Source of the DNA: JACPLA01 sp035291905
Lineage (GTDB): Bacteria; Bacteroidota; Ignavibacteria; UBA10030
Length of the DNA stretch: 34,481 bases
NCBI GenBank assembly: GCA_035291905.1
Contig: DATDRF010000111.1
Span: 1-34,481, forward strand
Reading direction: 5' to 3'
Position 1 is the stretch's first letter. Every line of letters begins with the position of its first letter. The notes beneath the pieces were generated by a model. That model ran no database searches and was not told where the DNA came from. It was given only the letters and a program-made list of their open reading frames with translations. Of the stretch, positions 15,930 to 24,228 are shown piece after piece. Made by a program: the position numbers and the translations under genes.

Positions 15930-17150
15930 CTACGTTGCCCTGCTTCCGGTCTCACCCCTCGTAAGCCGCAAGACGGTTATTTCCGAACGGGAAGCCAATC
16001 TGACCGGCGGACCCCAGTATCCGGTACCTCTGCTTACGTACACCCATGTGTTTTCGTGTCGATGAAGCCCTGAAATGTATGGCTGCCCAACCGTGGCAAG
16101 AAGATTCCAGGGGAAGAACTGTCCTCCGTGCGTGTGGCCCGAAATCTGCAGGTCAAATCCGAGCGGGAGGGCCCGGTACAGACTCTTAGGCTGATGTGCA
16201 AGCAAGATCTTTGCATCGGAAGCCGGTGCATTCTCCACAGCTTTCTCGGGATTCGATGCGTGACTTGGGACAAACTGTCCTCCCGTGAAATCTGTCACCC
16301 CTGCGAGCAAAATTCGCCCGCCTCCTTTTTGAACAACCCTGTGTTCGTTGTTCAGAACGGTGAACCCCAATCGATCCGCCTCTTCCACCCATTGCTCTGC
16401 ACCCGAATAGTACTCGTGGTTTCCCGTCACAAAGAACTTGCCGTACGGTGCTTTCAGAAATGTCATGGGAGAGACATCGTCGCGAAGTTCATGGACACTT
16501 CCATCCACCAGATCTCCGGTGAAAGCAATGATGTCTCCGTTCAGTTCTTGTGTCATTTCTGCTATCGCCTCGACGAAGCCCTTGCGGATTGTCAATCCCG
16601 CATGGATGTCGGTGAGCTGAACGATTCTGAATCCCTCGAGATCAGGGTGCAGATTGCGTATCGGGACATCGACCGTGACCAATGCCGGCCGGCGCCGGGC
16701 CTCGTAGATGCCGTAGGCCGTCATCGATGCTGCAACGCCCATGATAGCGAGGTTCACGGTATTCATCAGGACCTGCCGTCGCCCCTCGTCCGTCGGGTGA
16801 GTCTCGTCAGATGCGCTGCGGAATGTTTTCTGCCATACTTCGCCCGCCTTTTTCAATCCCTTGGCAAGAAGAAAGAAAAGATCCCGAATGACAACGAGCG
16901 TCAGGAGCGATGATCCCAGTCCGAGGATGACATACGTCACCCAGGCAACGATTCCTGTCGGTTCCTCGATTGAGTTTGTTTGCAGGATGATCGAGATGAC
17001 CAGCAGGGCGAAGAGCCCGGTCAACGCTCCCCAGGAGATTTGTCTCCATCGCGGAGGAAGCTTCGACACCGAGATCAGTCTCCAGCCGAGATAGGCGAAT
17101 CCGATCCCGAGGATACTTGATGCGATGAGATACCAAAGAAAGAAGGTCAT
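15930..17150 (-). CDS. Membrane-anchored metallophosphoesterase (YaeI/YkuE-like)
   Basis: A 406-residue protein. There are three hydrophobic helices in the first 95 residues (about 4-26, 38-57, 68-95) and a fourth near 130-148, then a calcineurin-like phosphoesterase domain facing one side of the inner membrane. All metal-binding motifs are present: DIH (181-183), GD (212-213), GNHE (243-246), H319 and GHTHGG (338-343). Relatives hydrolyse phosphodiesters or lipid A precursor-like phospholipids, but the substrate here is unknown. The ATG has a weak GGGAA upstream. It sits 49 nt after the F420-type oxidoreductase gene and may be the end of that operon. Confidence 0.92.
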   Translation of the reverse strand: MTFFLWYLIASSILGIGFAYLGWRLISVSKLPPRWRQISWGALTGLFALLVISIILQTNSIEEPTGIVAWVTYVILGLGSSLLTLVVIRDLFFLLAKGLKKAGEVWQKTFRSASDETHPTDEGRRQVLMNTVNLAIMGVAASMTAYGIYEARRRPALVTVDVPIRNLHPDLEGFRIVQLTDIHAGLTIRKGFVEAIAEMTQELNGDIIAFTGDLVDGSVHELRDDVSPMTFLKAPYGKFFVTGNHEYYSGAEQWVEEADRLGFTVLNNEHRVVQKGGGRILLAGVTDFTGGQFVPSHASNPEKAVENAPASDAKILLAHQPKSLYRALPLGFDLQISGHTHGGQFFPWNLLATVGQPYISGLHRHENTWVYVSRGTGYWGPPVRLASRSEITVLRLTRGETGSRAT

Positions 17151-17199
17151 AGATTCCCGTCACCCATGCTTGTTTCTCTCTGATGAGATTCCCGCCAGG

Positions 17200-17883
17200 T
17201 CATCGCACAATCTTGAACCCGAAATAGCCGTTTTGTGTTGCCCCCCATACTCTCACCCAGATCGGAAGAATCATTTCCATTCCCCGGGCGCCGCTGATGT
17301 CGCCAAGATCCAGAATGTCGGTCCAGCCGAATTGCTTCAGAATTCCTTTGACCTGGTCCTTTGCTTTCCCGTCATTTCCCGCAACGAACATCGTCGGATC
17401 GCCGCCGGTCTTCTTCGCGTTTACCATCACCTCGCAATTTACAATATTCAGCGCTTTTACAACATTCGCTCCCGGAAGCGCTTTTTGCACCTCCTCTCCC
17501 AACGAGTTTGTATTACTCCACTGGGAAATAAGCGAGGGGGGCATTCCTTTCGAGAAATCGAGAGGGTTTGAAATATCCACGACGGTTTTTCCCTTGAGAT
17601 TCTCCGTCCCCGCCATCTTCAGCGCATTCAGCGTACCGAAGCCGTTCGTGCAAACAAACACCATCTCGCCGAATTTCGCAGCATCGGGAAAAGTCCCGAG
17701 CTTCACGCTCTGATGGCTCTTGTGCCATTCGCTGAACGGCGGGGTCCCCATCGGTGATCGTTCTTTGCTTGCCTCAGTTTTCGAAACGTCACGAGTGCCG
17801 ATCATTACTTCATGACCAAGTTCTTTCAATTTGCCGGCGATCGTCTGACCGACCGGCCCTGTTCCTAATATGCTGATTTTCAT
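17200..17883 (-). CDS. F420-dependent NADP oxidoreductase-like protein (Rossmann domain)
   Basis: A 227-residue cytoplasmic protein with an N-terminal dinucleotide fold: GTGPVGQ (7-13, GxGxxG), then ELGHEVMIGTRD with the basic residue R31 that favours NADP. The middle (VVDISNPLDFSKGMPP, VVKALNIVN) matches the NpdG/pyrroline-5-carboxylate-reductase-like group of F420-dependent NADP reductases. Whether it really uses F420 is unclear; many bacterial members reduce other partners. ATG 17883 follows AAGGAG at 7 nt. It begins 15 nt after the DUF5519 gene, so it belongs to the sigma-factor operon. Confidence 0.88.
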   Translation of the reverse strand: MKISILGTGPVGQTIAGKLKELGHEVMIGTRDVSKTEASKERSPMGTPPFSEWHKSHQSVKLGTFPDAAKFGEMVFVCTNGFGTLNALKMAGTENLKGKTVVDISNPLDFSKGMPPSLISQWSNTNSLGEEVQKALPGANVVKALNIVNCEVMVNAKKTGGDPTMFVAGNDGKAKDQVKGILKQFGWTDILDLGDISGARGMEMILPIWVRVWGATQNGYFGFKIVR

Positions 17884-17898
17884 GACGGGCTCCTTTTC

Positions 17899-18228
17899 TC
17901 AGGATGTGGCAAACGATACATATGAAGCTTGTATCAATTCCATCACAGGATCGAGATCCGCTTCCTTCCGGACAACGAAAGTGACATATCCGGCCTCAGG
18001 TGCCCAACGGTGGCGCTGAGCTTCTCCCTTCTCAAGAACTTCCTGTTGAATGCTCTGAGGCAGCCGAATGTCGCAATGTCCAAAGCTGTGAATATGCATG
18101 AACATGGTCCGGCCCACAAAAAAAGCATCTTCATGAATTCCCGCGTTTTGTCGCTCATGTACGCCGGAGAGTGCGAGAATTCTCCTCCGCAGTTCTTCGT
18201 GGAGCTCCTGTCGGGAATTGATGCTCAT
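17899..18228 (-). CDS. DUF5519 (luciferase-domain annotated) small protein
   Basis: A 109-residue soluble protein resembling DUF5519, whose members are often labelled luciferase family without evidence for that chemistry. Features seen: VGRTMFMHIHSFGHCDIRLP (about 37-56) with three histidines, and HRWAPEAGYVTFVVRKEADL near the end, typical of a small alpha/beta domain that reads like a helix-turn and sheet. ATG 18228 overlaps the TGA of the preceding gene in an ATGA arrangement, so translation is coupled. It is the third gene of the ECF sigma operon. Its role is unknown; the His-rich strand could bind metal. Confidence 0.8.
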   Translation of the reverse strand: MSINSRQELHEELRRRILALSGVHERQNAGIHEDAFFVGRTMFMHIHSFGHCDIRLPQSIQQEVLEKGEAQRHRWAPEAGYVTFVVRKEADLDPVMELIQASYVSFATS

Positions 18229-18584
18229 GCTTTTGTCTGACCGTGCTGAACATCTTTTTCCATCCCGGGGTACCATCCGCACCGGTCTTTCCATTCCTGC
18301 TTGAATTTTTCCCGCTCTTCGGGCGTCATGGCCGCCAGTTTCTCTTCAAACTTGCGCTTCCAGTGACTGTGCCTGCCGCTGTAGTAGCCGCGCCCCCATC
18401 CTCTCAGGAGAATATGCGAGAGAAGCAGAAGTCCGGCTGCCTGCCAGAACGTCAACACCGGTCCGCCGAAGAGTTCCGGAATGAGGGCGTTCCATAGATA
18501 CATCACCGCAAACCCCAGAACGAAAACTGCCGTTGCAGCGATCAGCAGTATCTTTCCGGCCTTATACAGCCACCAGGGTTTCAT
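18225..18584 (-). CDS. Small two-helix membrane protein, second gene of the ECF sigma operon
   Basis: A 119-residue protein with two transmembrane helices (about 8-31 and 39-58) and a long charged, Arg/Lys/Glu-rich tail (RGWGRGYYSGRHSHWKRKFE, then MTPEEREKFKQEWKDR). It resembles small membrane proteins encoded after ECF sigma factors. An anti-sigma role is possible, but no zinc-binding anti-sigma motif is seen. ATG 18584 follows AAGGAT at 6 nt. It starts 19 nt after the sigma gene and overlaps the next gene by 4 nt. Confidence 0.82.
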   Translation of the reverse strand: MKPWWLYKAGKILLIAATAVFVLGFAVMYLWNALIPELFGGPVLTFWQAAGLLLLSHILLRGWGRGYYSGRHSHWKRKFEEKLAAMTPEEREKFKQEWKDRCGWYPGMEKDVQHGQTKA

Positions 18585-18603
18585 AGGGATCCTTTCTGAA
18601 TGA

Positions 18604-19182
18604 TTATTGTAAGTCGAATTCGTTGTAGAGTTCCTGCAAGCGCTCGCGCAGGAAAAGCACGGCATATCGTTTTCTTGACAACAGAGTGTTCAGCGGCGCA
18701 CCGGTGATCAGGGCAATCTCCTTGAAGCTTTTTCCCTCCAGCTCGTGCATCACGAAAACCTGTTTTTGTTCATCGGGAAGCTCGTCCAGCGCATCGGACA
18801 GTTCCGTCCATACCAGCGATCGTGCATAGAGACGGTCGGGATTCTGCGTAGGGTCGTACAAAATCTGGTCGAGGTTCAGAGGCAGGGAGGGATCATCAAA
18901 ATCGCGGGGTAAGGACTCGGGTCTTCGTTTTCTGTACCAGTCAATGACCCTGTTCCTTGCCACGGTGAACAGCCACGATGTGAGCTTCTCGATCGGTTCT
19001 GTAATGCTGTAGCTCGAAGCCAGCTGGAGAAGGACGTCCTGGAGAATGTCTTCTGCATCCTCGTTTGTCCGAACACGTCGCCGGATAAAATCGAAGAGCC
19101 GCGGCCGTTCGGTCTGAACCGCCCGCTCGAGTGCTGCATCCCGTCCTTGGAGCGCCGCTGTTGTGTCCACTTTCTCAGTCAA
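18604..19182 (-). CDS. ECF-type RNA polymerase sigma factor
   Basis: A 192-residue sigma70 protein of ECF type. Region 2 covers about 25-95 (LFDFIRRRVRTNEDAEDILQ, then TSWLFTVARNRVIDWYRKRR, the -10 binding part). Region 4 covers about 130-180 (LPDEQKQVFVMHELEGKSFK, then LSRKRYAVLFLRERL, a helix-turn-helix for -35). There is no region 3 and no extra C-terminal domain. The start codon is TTG 19182 with AAGGAA about 6 nt upstream; a GTG four codons on is possible. It has its own promoter and heads a four-gene operon (small membrane protein, DUF5519, oxidoreductase). Its signal is unknown. Confidence 0.93.
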   Translation of the reverse strand: MTEKVDTTAALQGRDAALERAVQTERPRLFDFIRRRVRTNEDAEDILQDVLLQLASSYSITEPIEKLTSWLFTVARNRVIDWYRKRRPESLPRDFDDPSLPLNLDQILYDPTQNPDRLYARSLVWTELSDALDELPDEQKQVFVMHELEGKSFKEIALITGAPLNTLLSRKRYAVLFLRERLQELYNEFDLQ

Positions 19183-19217
19183 GTCGTTTCCTTAATGACG
19201 GATAGGGGGGGAAGAAT

Positions 19218-19247
19218 ATTGTAGATCTGCAGGATCCAGCAGTACAA
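19218..19247 (-). promoter_or_regulatory. Promoter of the ECF sigma operon
   Basis: On the minus strand TTGTAC (plus 19242-19247) is followed after 18 nt by TACAAT (plus 19218-19223). Transcription would start about 25-30 nt before the TTG start of the sigma gene. Confidence 0.5.
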
Positions 19248-19280
19248 TCAGGAAAAAGGGGGGTTGGTTCCGCGAGGGGA

Positions 19281-20963
19281 TTACTTGAGCCGTTCCAGGG
19301 CTTTCAACTTCTCTTCGGCTCTGGTCTTATATTCGAGGGTTCCCTGGTGATTCGGGTCGATCAGAAGGCCTTTTTCCCATTCGTCGAGAGCGGCTTTGTA
19401 GTTTTCCTTCGTGTAGTACTGCAGGCCCGAGCGGAAATAGTTATCGAGCATGGGCTGAAGAATCTGTCGGGTACGGTCGACGTAGGATTTCGCCTCGGAG
19501 TGTCGCTCATCCTGTTTGAGGACATCGAGGAACACCGTCAGGGCCTCCATGTATTTCTCAAGGCCAAACAGTTCTTTTCCCTTTTGAAATACAAGATCTC
19601 TGCGTTTTGTGCGTATGATGGCCAATCCCTGAAGGGCCTGGCTGTTCCTTGGCTCGGCGTTTCTCACGCGTTCATATTCCCTTTCCGCCTGATCCAATTG
19701 GTTCCGGTCCAGGAGGGTCTTTGCACGGCTGAGCTGAGTGCGTATTCCAACCCGTGCCATTACCTCCAGAGACGCAATTCTTGTCGGCAAGGAATCGTTC
19801 TTTGGGTCAAGTTCCTGTGCCTGTTCATAATTCTGCCGTGCCCGATCCATCTCCTTCTGGTCACGGAGGCTGTCTCCGACGGTAATAAGCCGACTGATAT
19901 AGCCGCGCATGGTAGGTTGTACGTTATCCAGATTTTCCTTTGCCTCCTCATTCTCCGGATCCATACGGAGGACCCGTAAGTAGGCTTTGCTTGCCTCAAC
20001 AAAGTCCTTCTTCGCCATCAGGTCTGCTGCTTCTACGAGAGCTTTGTTCGTGCGCAATTTGAGGAGGGAATCAACCGCATCGGTTGCAGCCTGTGCTTCA
20101 AAGGAATACGGATCATAATCGAGGGCGTTATTGTAATAGGTCAATGCATCGGCGTACCGTTCCTCGCGGGCGGCGTCATGGGCAAGCTCGAGGTTCATGT
20201 TGTGCTGCTCGACTGCCAAATCGGATAACGCAGCCCGAACAGATAGTGTCAAACCGGCTTTTCCCGCCGCGATGTCAACGGAACCGTAGCTGAAGCGGAA
20301 TGAAACCCCGCCGCTGATCTCTTCAAACGACCGGGTTCCAAGCTGGAGCGACAGCCCGGGGAGCGCAAGCGCCTCGATACCGACAAGGGCATGGTTCTTG
20401 ACAGCATCATGGCGATAAGCAGCCTGTAAACGGATTTCGTCGTTGATGATCCAGTACGCGGCGCCGATATTCACATTGAAGAACGTCGAGGAGGTGTTTT
20501 CCGACAAATCGATGATGCTGGCTCCAAAATGGATTCCGGAGTTTTCGATGTCATCCGGGAAATGGAGTGAGGTACCAAAGGAGAAGCCGATCGATTCTTC
20601 CGTCTTTCGAAACCCTGTGAGGCCAAGTCCAATGCTGTGAAACCTGCCGATGGGAAGGGCATAGCCAAAACTGTATCGGCTGGAGGTGTCCCGGACGCTC
20701 ACTCCGGCCCCGAAGGTACCGACAGCGCGGAGAAACGCGGACCCGGCGAAGGAGGAGAGCCCTGTGATCTTTGCCGAGTTAAAGCCAAAGTCACTTTGGC
20801 GTGCGCGGGCGAGCTCGGCCGGATTAAGAAAGAGCGAGGCAGGTCCGGGAGCCCACATGACGGAGGAACTGCCGAGGGCATAGTTCACCGCTCCGGCCTG
20901 CTGCGCCATAAGACCGATCCCCGGGAGGACCAGGAGGGCAAAGAAGAGGCAGGCTGGCCTCAT
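19281..20963 (-). CDS. Outer-membrane barrel (PorV/UPF0164-like) fused to a TPR domain
   Basis: A 560-residue envelope protein. Signal peptide 1-20 (CLFFALLVLPGIGLMAQ). Residues about 22-255 resemble the PorV/UPF0164 beta-barrel: GSSSVMWAPGPASLFLNPAE near the start, then alternating strands such as SIGLGLTGFRKTEESIGFSF and HFGASIIDLS. From about 258 to the end are at least six TPR-like helical pairs (YADALTYYNNALDYDPYSFE; FVEASKAYLRVLRMDPENEE; MDRARQNYEQAQELDPKNDS; NYKAALDEWEKGLLIDPNHQ). PorV-like barrels carry substrates of the type IX secretion system, but this architecture with TPRs suggests a periplasmic scaffold. Its start codon follows directly the stop of the cyclase gene (TAGATG), so the two are translated together. 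Confidence 0.9.
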   Translation of the reverse strand: MRPACLFFALLVLPGIGLMAQQAGAVNYALGSSSVMWAPGPASLFLNPAELARARQSDFGFNSAKITGLSSFAGSAFLRAVGTFGAGVSVRDTSSRYSFGYALPIGRFHSIGLGLTGFRKTEESIGFSFGTSLHFPDDIENSGIHFGASIIDLSENTSSTFFNVNIGAAYWIINDEIRLQAAYRHDAVKNHALVGIEALALPGLSLQLGTRSFEEISGGVSFRFSYGSVDIAAGKAGLTLSVRAALSDLAVEQHNMNLELAHDAAREERYADALTYYNNALDYDPYSFEAQAATDAVDSLLKLRTNKALVEAADLMAKKDFVEASKAYLRVLRMDPENEEAKENLDNVQPTMRGYISRLITVGDSLRDQKEMDRARQNYEQAQELDPKNDSLPTRIASLEVMARVGIRTQLSRAKTLLDRNQLDQAEREYERVRNAEPRNSQALQGLAIIRTKRRDLVFQKGKELFGLEKYMEALTVFLDVLKQDERHSEAKSYVDRTRQILQPMLDNYFRSGLQYYTKENYKAALDEWEKGLLIDPNHQGTLEYKTRAEEKLKALERLK

Positions 20964-22547
20964 CTATGTTTCCACCGGATAGACAATCTGGTATGCTGCC
21001 ACTTTTTCCTGTTTCCCTTTGATGGGGATCTTTCCCGCAGAACGTGATTCATAGGTATTGGCGAGGCGAGTGACGACGTTCTCGGTGGCAAGAATCTCGT
21101 TCGGGCCGGCGACACCGCACAACCGTGCAGCCAGGTTGATGGTGTCACCGATCGCCGTGTAGTCCATCCGGTCGGAGGACCCGATGCTTCCCATGACGGC
21201 AACTCCGGTGGCAACGCCAATGCCGATCTCCAGAACGATCTCCTTCTGTTTCCTCCGCTCCTTGTTCATTTCGATCACTTTCTGCTGAATGATCACCGCC
21301 GCCTCGGCCGAGTTCTTCACCATGTCGTTTCCGGTGAAGATACTCATGATGCCGTCGCCGATAAACTTGTCGACAACTCCCCCGTGGTCGTGGATGATTT
21401 TTGTCTGAAGATCAAGATAGAGGTTGAGGGTTACAACAACCTCTTCCGGCCATTGGTTCTCCGATACCGTCGTGAAGTTTCTGATGTCGGTGAACATGGC
21501 CGTTACGACCCTCCTCGTTCCTCCAAGTTTTGCCTCCTTTTCCTCAGAAAGCATCTTCACGGCCGCCCGCGAAACGAACTTCTGCATCTGTGTCTTTTCG
21601 CGAATCTGTATCACCATGAGGTTGAATTCCCGGGCGAGCGCTCCAAGCTCGTCTTTCATGTTTGTGACGACGTTGACCTTCAAATCGCCCGTCCCCACCT
21701 TTCGGGCCGCCTCGGAAAGCACAATGATAATGGCAACGATCTTTGTGGAAATAAGGTAGATAATCGATATTGCCGCGAGCGAAACAATGAAACTGGTCCA
21801 GAGGATCCGCTGCTTCATGTCTTCAATGGGTGCGAGGATCACGGCCTTGGAGAACGTCGCCGAACAGCCGCCCAGGATAAATTTCTTCCCTTCATTGATC
21901 ACATAGACGGATCGAACGAAACGGAGCTGATCCGGAGTTTCAATGAGGATTGCCGAATCGGCCGAAGCCACAAGGTCCCATTCTTCGGCGGGCACGATGG
22001 TATTGATGCTGTCTGCAACCAGATGCGCCACCACGCGGCCGTTACGATCCATGACGAAAAAGAGTTCAAGCCCCGTAATGCCGCGAAACGAGTAGCTGCT
22101 GATGTAGTCCTGGATGGGGGGATACGACTCAAGGAGAAGGTTGTCTTTGGCCACATTTGCAAGACTGCTGACCAGGGCGGTGCCAAGCTCACTGGTTCCC
22201 CGTCTCATCTCGATTTCCTGGCGGTTGAGCGCCACGGTACTGATGGTTGATGTGACGAGGATAATGGAGGCGCTGACGAGAAGGATGAGCTTCCATCGGA
22301 TCTTCAGACGGAGGAAGAAGTCGATAAAGCCGGCCAGTATCCATCGGGCGCGGTCTTTGGTCCTCTTACGCCAACGATTGAGCCGTACGCCGGCCGTACC
22401 GCTGGCGTTCTTGTATGCCGGAGCTATTGCCGAGATCAAGCTGCGAAGCGGAGAAAGCACAACCTCAAGCATTTCCTTTCCGCTTTTACCTGTGGGGGGC
22501 TGATGTTCCGGGGTCGTATCGGCGTTCGGGTTGGACAATGCTTGCAC
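20964..22547 (-). CDS. Class III adenylate/guanylate cyclase with extracytoplasmic sensor and HAMP
   Basis: A 527-residue membrane protein. Helix 1 is at about 82-106 and helix 2 about 247-275. Residues 107-245 between them form a periplasmic sensor of double-Cache/CHASE type (ELFFVMDRNGRVVAHL). A HAMP domain follows at 272-322 and the cyclase domain at 345-520. Catalytic residues are complete: metal-binding D354 (FTDIRNF) and D398 (KFIGDG), purine-contacting K394 with T464 (a Lys/Thr pair as in bacterial adenylate cyclases), and N471/R475 in NLAAR. It should make cAMP in response to an outside signal. The start is uncertain: GTG 22547, or TTG 22538 which is better spaced from AGAGG. It is directly followed by the barrel-TPR gene. 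Confidence 0.94.
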   Translation of the reverse strand: MQALSNPNADTTPEHQPPTGKSGKEMLEVVLSPLRSLISAIAPAYKNASGTAGVRLNRWRKRTKDRARWILAGFIDFFLRLKIRWKLILLVSASIILVTSTISTVALNRQEIEMRRGTSELGTALVSSLANVAKDNLLLESYPPIQDYISSYSFRGITGLELFFVMDRNGRVVAHLVADSINTIVPAEEWDLVASADSAILIETPDQLRFVRSVYVINEGKKFILGGCSATFSKAVILAPIEDMKQRILWTSFIVSLAAISIIYLISTKIVAIIIVLSEAARKVGTGDLKVNVVTNMKDELGALAREFNLMVIQIREKTQMQKFVSRAAVKMLSEEKEAKLGGTRRVVTAMFTDIRNFTTVSENQWPEEVVVTLNLYLDLQTKIIHDHGGVVDKFIGDGIMSIFTGNDMVKNSAEAAVIIQQKVIEMNKERRKQKEIVLEIGIGVATGVAVMGSIGSSDRMDYTAIGDTINLAARLCGVAGPNEILATENVVTRLANTYESRSAGKIPIKGKQEKVAAYQIVYPVET

Positions 22548-22618
22548 CTCTTGAGGTTAGAGACTACAACATATTAGGGAAAAAATCAATCGACTTGCAT
22601 CGACGGCATCGATGGTAC

Positions 22619-24217
22619 TCAATCCCCTTGTTTCCCCTTCTCCGACGGAAGAACGTACTCTGTTCTCGTCACGAAAACATCTTGCAGACGTTCTTTGCGT
22701 ATCCAAATGTCGACGTATCCATACATCCCCTGGGGGAAACCGATGACGTAGAGATAATCATTCTCAAGGTATTTCATCAATTGGATGGTCTGTTTGTAGC
22801 TCCAATCGGCGGGCGCCTCGATGGCAGCAATCACGTCCGGCTTCCGCCGAAAAACAGGATCATCGGCGATCGTTCCCGGTCTTCCCGCTCTGATGAATCG
22901 GGCCTCTTCGGCATCCGTAAGGCCAAACCAGTCCCATATCGTGTTCTTCATCGCTCCAAATCCGATTCCGCCCAACCGGCCCGTGGCAATGGTCGCCTCC
23001 GGGGTGATGTTCTCATTGATCCAGTTTCCCACGACGATCTGGTCGGTCCCCCGCATCAGCATGTTCATCTTCTCGTTTCCGACATACTCTTCGATAGAGG
23101 AGTACCATGCGAAATACGCGCAGAGCAGGACCGCAAGGAATGGGACAATCCGGAAACCTCTCTTGAATCGAAGTTCTGCCGAGGCAGTCACTCTCTGAAG
23201 CCCCGAAAACAGCCAGAGCGGAAAAATAACTGCGACCAGAGGCCACACGGGAACAATGAATCGCCCGAAATTCATCCAATCGCCACGCGCATAGGCTATA
23301 AACACGAGAGTGCCGCCAACAGTAGCCAGGACAATCCGCTCCAAGCGCCGCACGGCCGGCTCGGAGGGGGGAAGGAATATCCAAACAAGTACTGCCAACG
23401 GCCCTCCCAAGGCGGCGATCCATGGGGCAATGTAGTCAGGAAAGCTGATGAACTCGCCGAAGACCCCCGAGATTTTTGCCACGGCAGTATTGGGAATCCA
23501 TGCTCCGTAGTATGAGAGCCTGAAGATCTGCCAGGCAATGATGGGGAAAAGCATGACCACCAACCTTGGCAGCTCCTTTCTCAGCATTTCTCTTCGGGTT
23601 CCGGCCTCCCCAATGGTTGCCAGAAACCAGAGAAATGCATAAAGAGGTCCTTCGGGCCTGGTAATTCCCGCGAGTCCGAAAAGAAGGGCGGCAACATAAC
23701 TATGACGGGAAGGACTCAATGAGAGAAAGACCCCTGACAGAAGCAGCAACGAAAGGAGAGGCCCCTCGAGACCTGCCGTGGCATAAACATGAAAGCCCGG
23801 CGTTATGAGGAGGAAGAAAAGGGAAAGGTAGAACGGGGCTTCGCCGGCGAACGGGAGAAAGCGCCTATAGATAAGAAAGAGAATGACGAGAGTTCCAAGA
23901 GTGCACAACAATCCGATTCCCCGGGCCAGATCGGGAAGAGGAATGCCTGTGAGGGCGAAAAGTCCGCCGAGGGAGAGAGTCCAAAGCGGGTTGGAGAATC
24001 CTTCGACTCGCTCGCCGGGATTGAAGACGGGGCCTTCACCCGACGCGAGGTGGTAAGCGTATCGAAAAGTGATGTAGGCGTCGTCGGTGACGTGGGGCCA
24101 AAGGTAGAGTTGCATTCCAAGCGTCACCAGCACTGCAATCGACAAAGCAAGCAGTGGCCCTGGTGAGGCGGATAACCGGCTCATGGATGAAGGCTGTTCG
24201 GAGGTCTTAAGGACCAT
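22619..24217 (-). CDS. GT-C family membrane glycosyltransferase
   Basis: A 532-residue integral membrane protein with about 10-12 helices. The first loop carries the GT-C acidic motif DDAYITFRYAYHLASGEGPV (about 45-64) and ERVEGFSNPLWTL, followed by TPGFHVYATAGLEGPLL, ITRPEGPLYAF and YYGAWIPNTAVAKI. The last 140 residues form a soluble periplasmic part. This arrangement fits polyprenyl-phosphate-sugar dependent transferases of the arabinosyl/mannosyl (AftB/PMT-like) type. The acceptor and sugar are unknown. ATG 24217 is used; ATG 24184 (M12) is possible. It starts 11 nt after the TMEM175-like gene and lies 71 nt upstream of the cyclase gene, all in one direction. Confidence 0.88.
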   Translation of the reverse strand: MVLKTSEQPSSMSRLSASPGPLLALSIAVLVTLGMQLYLWPHVTDDAYITFRYAYHLASGEGPVFNPGERVEGFSNPLWTLSLGGLFALTGIPLPDLARGIGLLCTLGTLVILFLIYRRFLPFAGEAPFYLSLFFLLITPGFHVYATAGLEGPLLSLLLLSGVFLSLSPSRHSYVAALLFGLAGITRPEGPLYAFLWFLATIGEAGTRREMLRKELPRLVVMLFPIIAWQIFRLSYYGAWIPNTAVAKISGVFGEFISFPDYIAPWIAALGGPLAVLVWIFLPPSEPAVRRLERIVLATVGGTLVFIAYARGDWMNFGRFIVPVWPLVAVIFPLWLFSGLQRVTASAELRFKRGFRIVPFLAVLLCAYFAWYSSIEEYVGNEKMNMLMRGTDQIVVGNWINENITPEATIATGRLGGIGFGAMKNTIWDWFGLTDAEEARFIRAGRPGTIADDPVFRRKPDVIAAIEAPADWSYKQTIQLMKYLENDYLYVIGFPQGMYGYVDIWIRKERLQDVFVTRTEYVLPSEKGKQGD

Positions 24218-24228
24218 TGTTGCCGCCG

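Noticed and set aside
21384..23515. Long plus-strand frames (288 and 366 codons)
   Set aside because: They are antisense shadows of the cyclase and glycosyltransferase genes, whose domains and motifs are clear.
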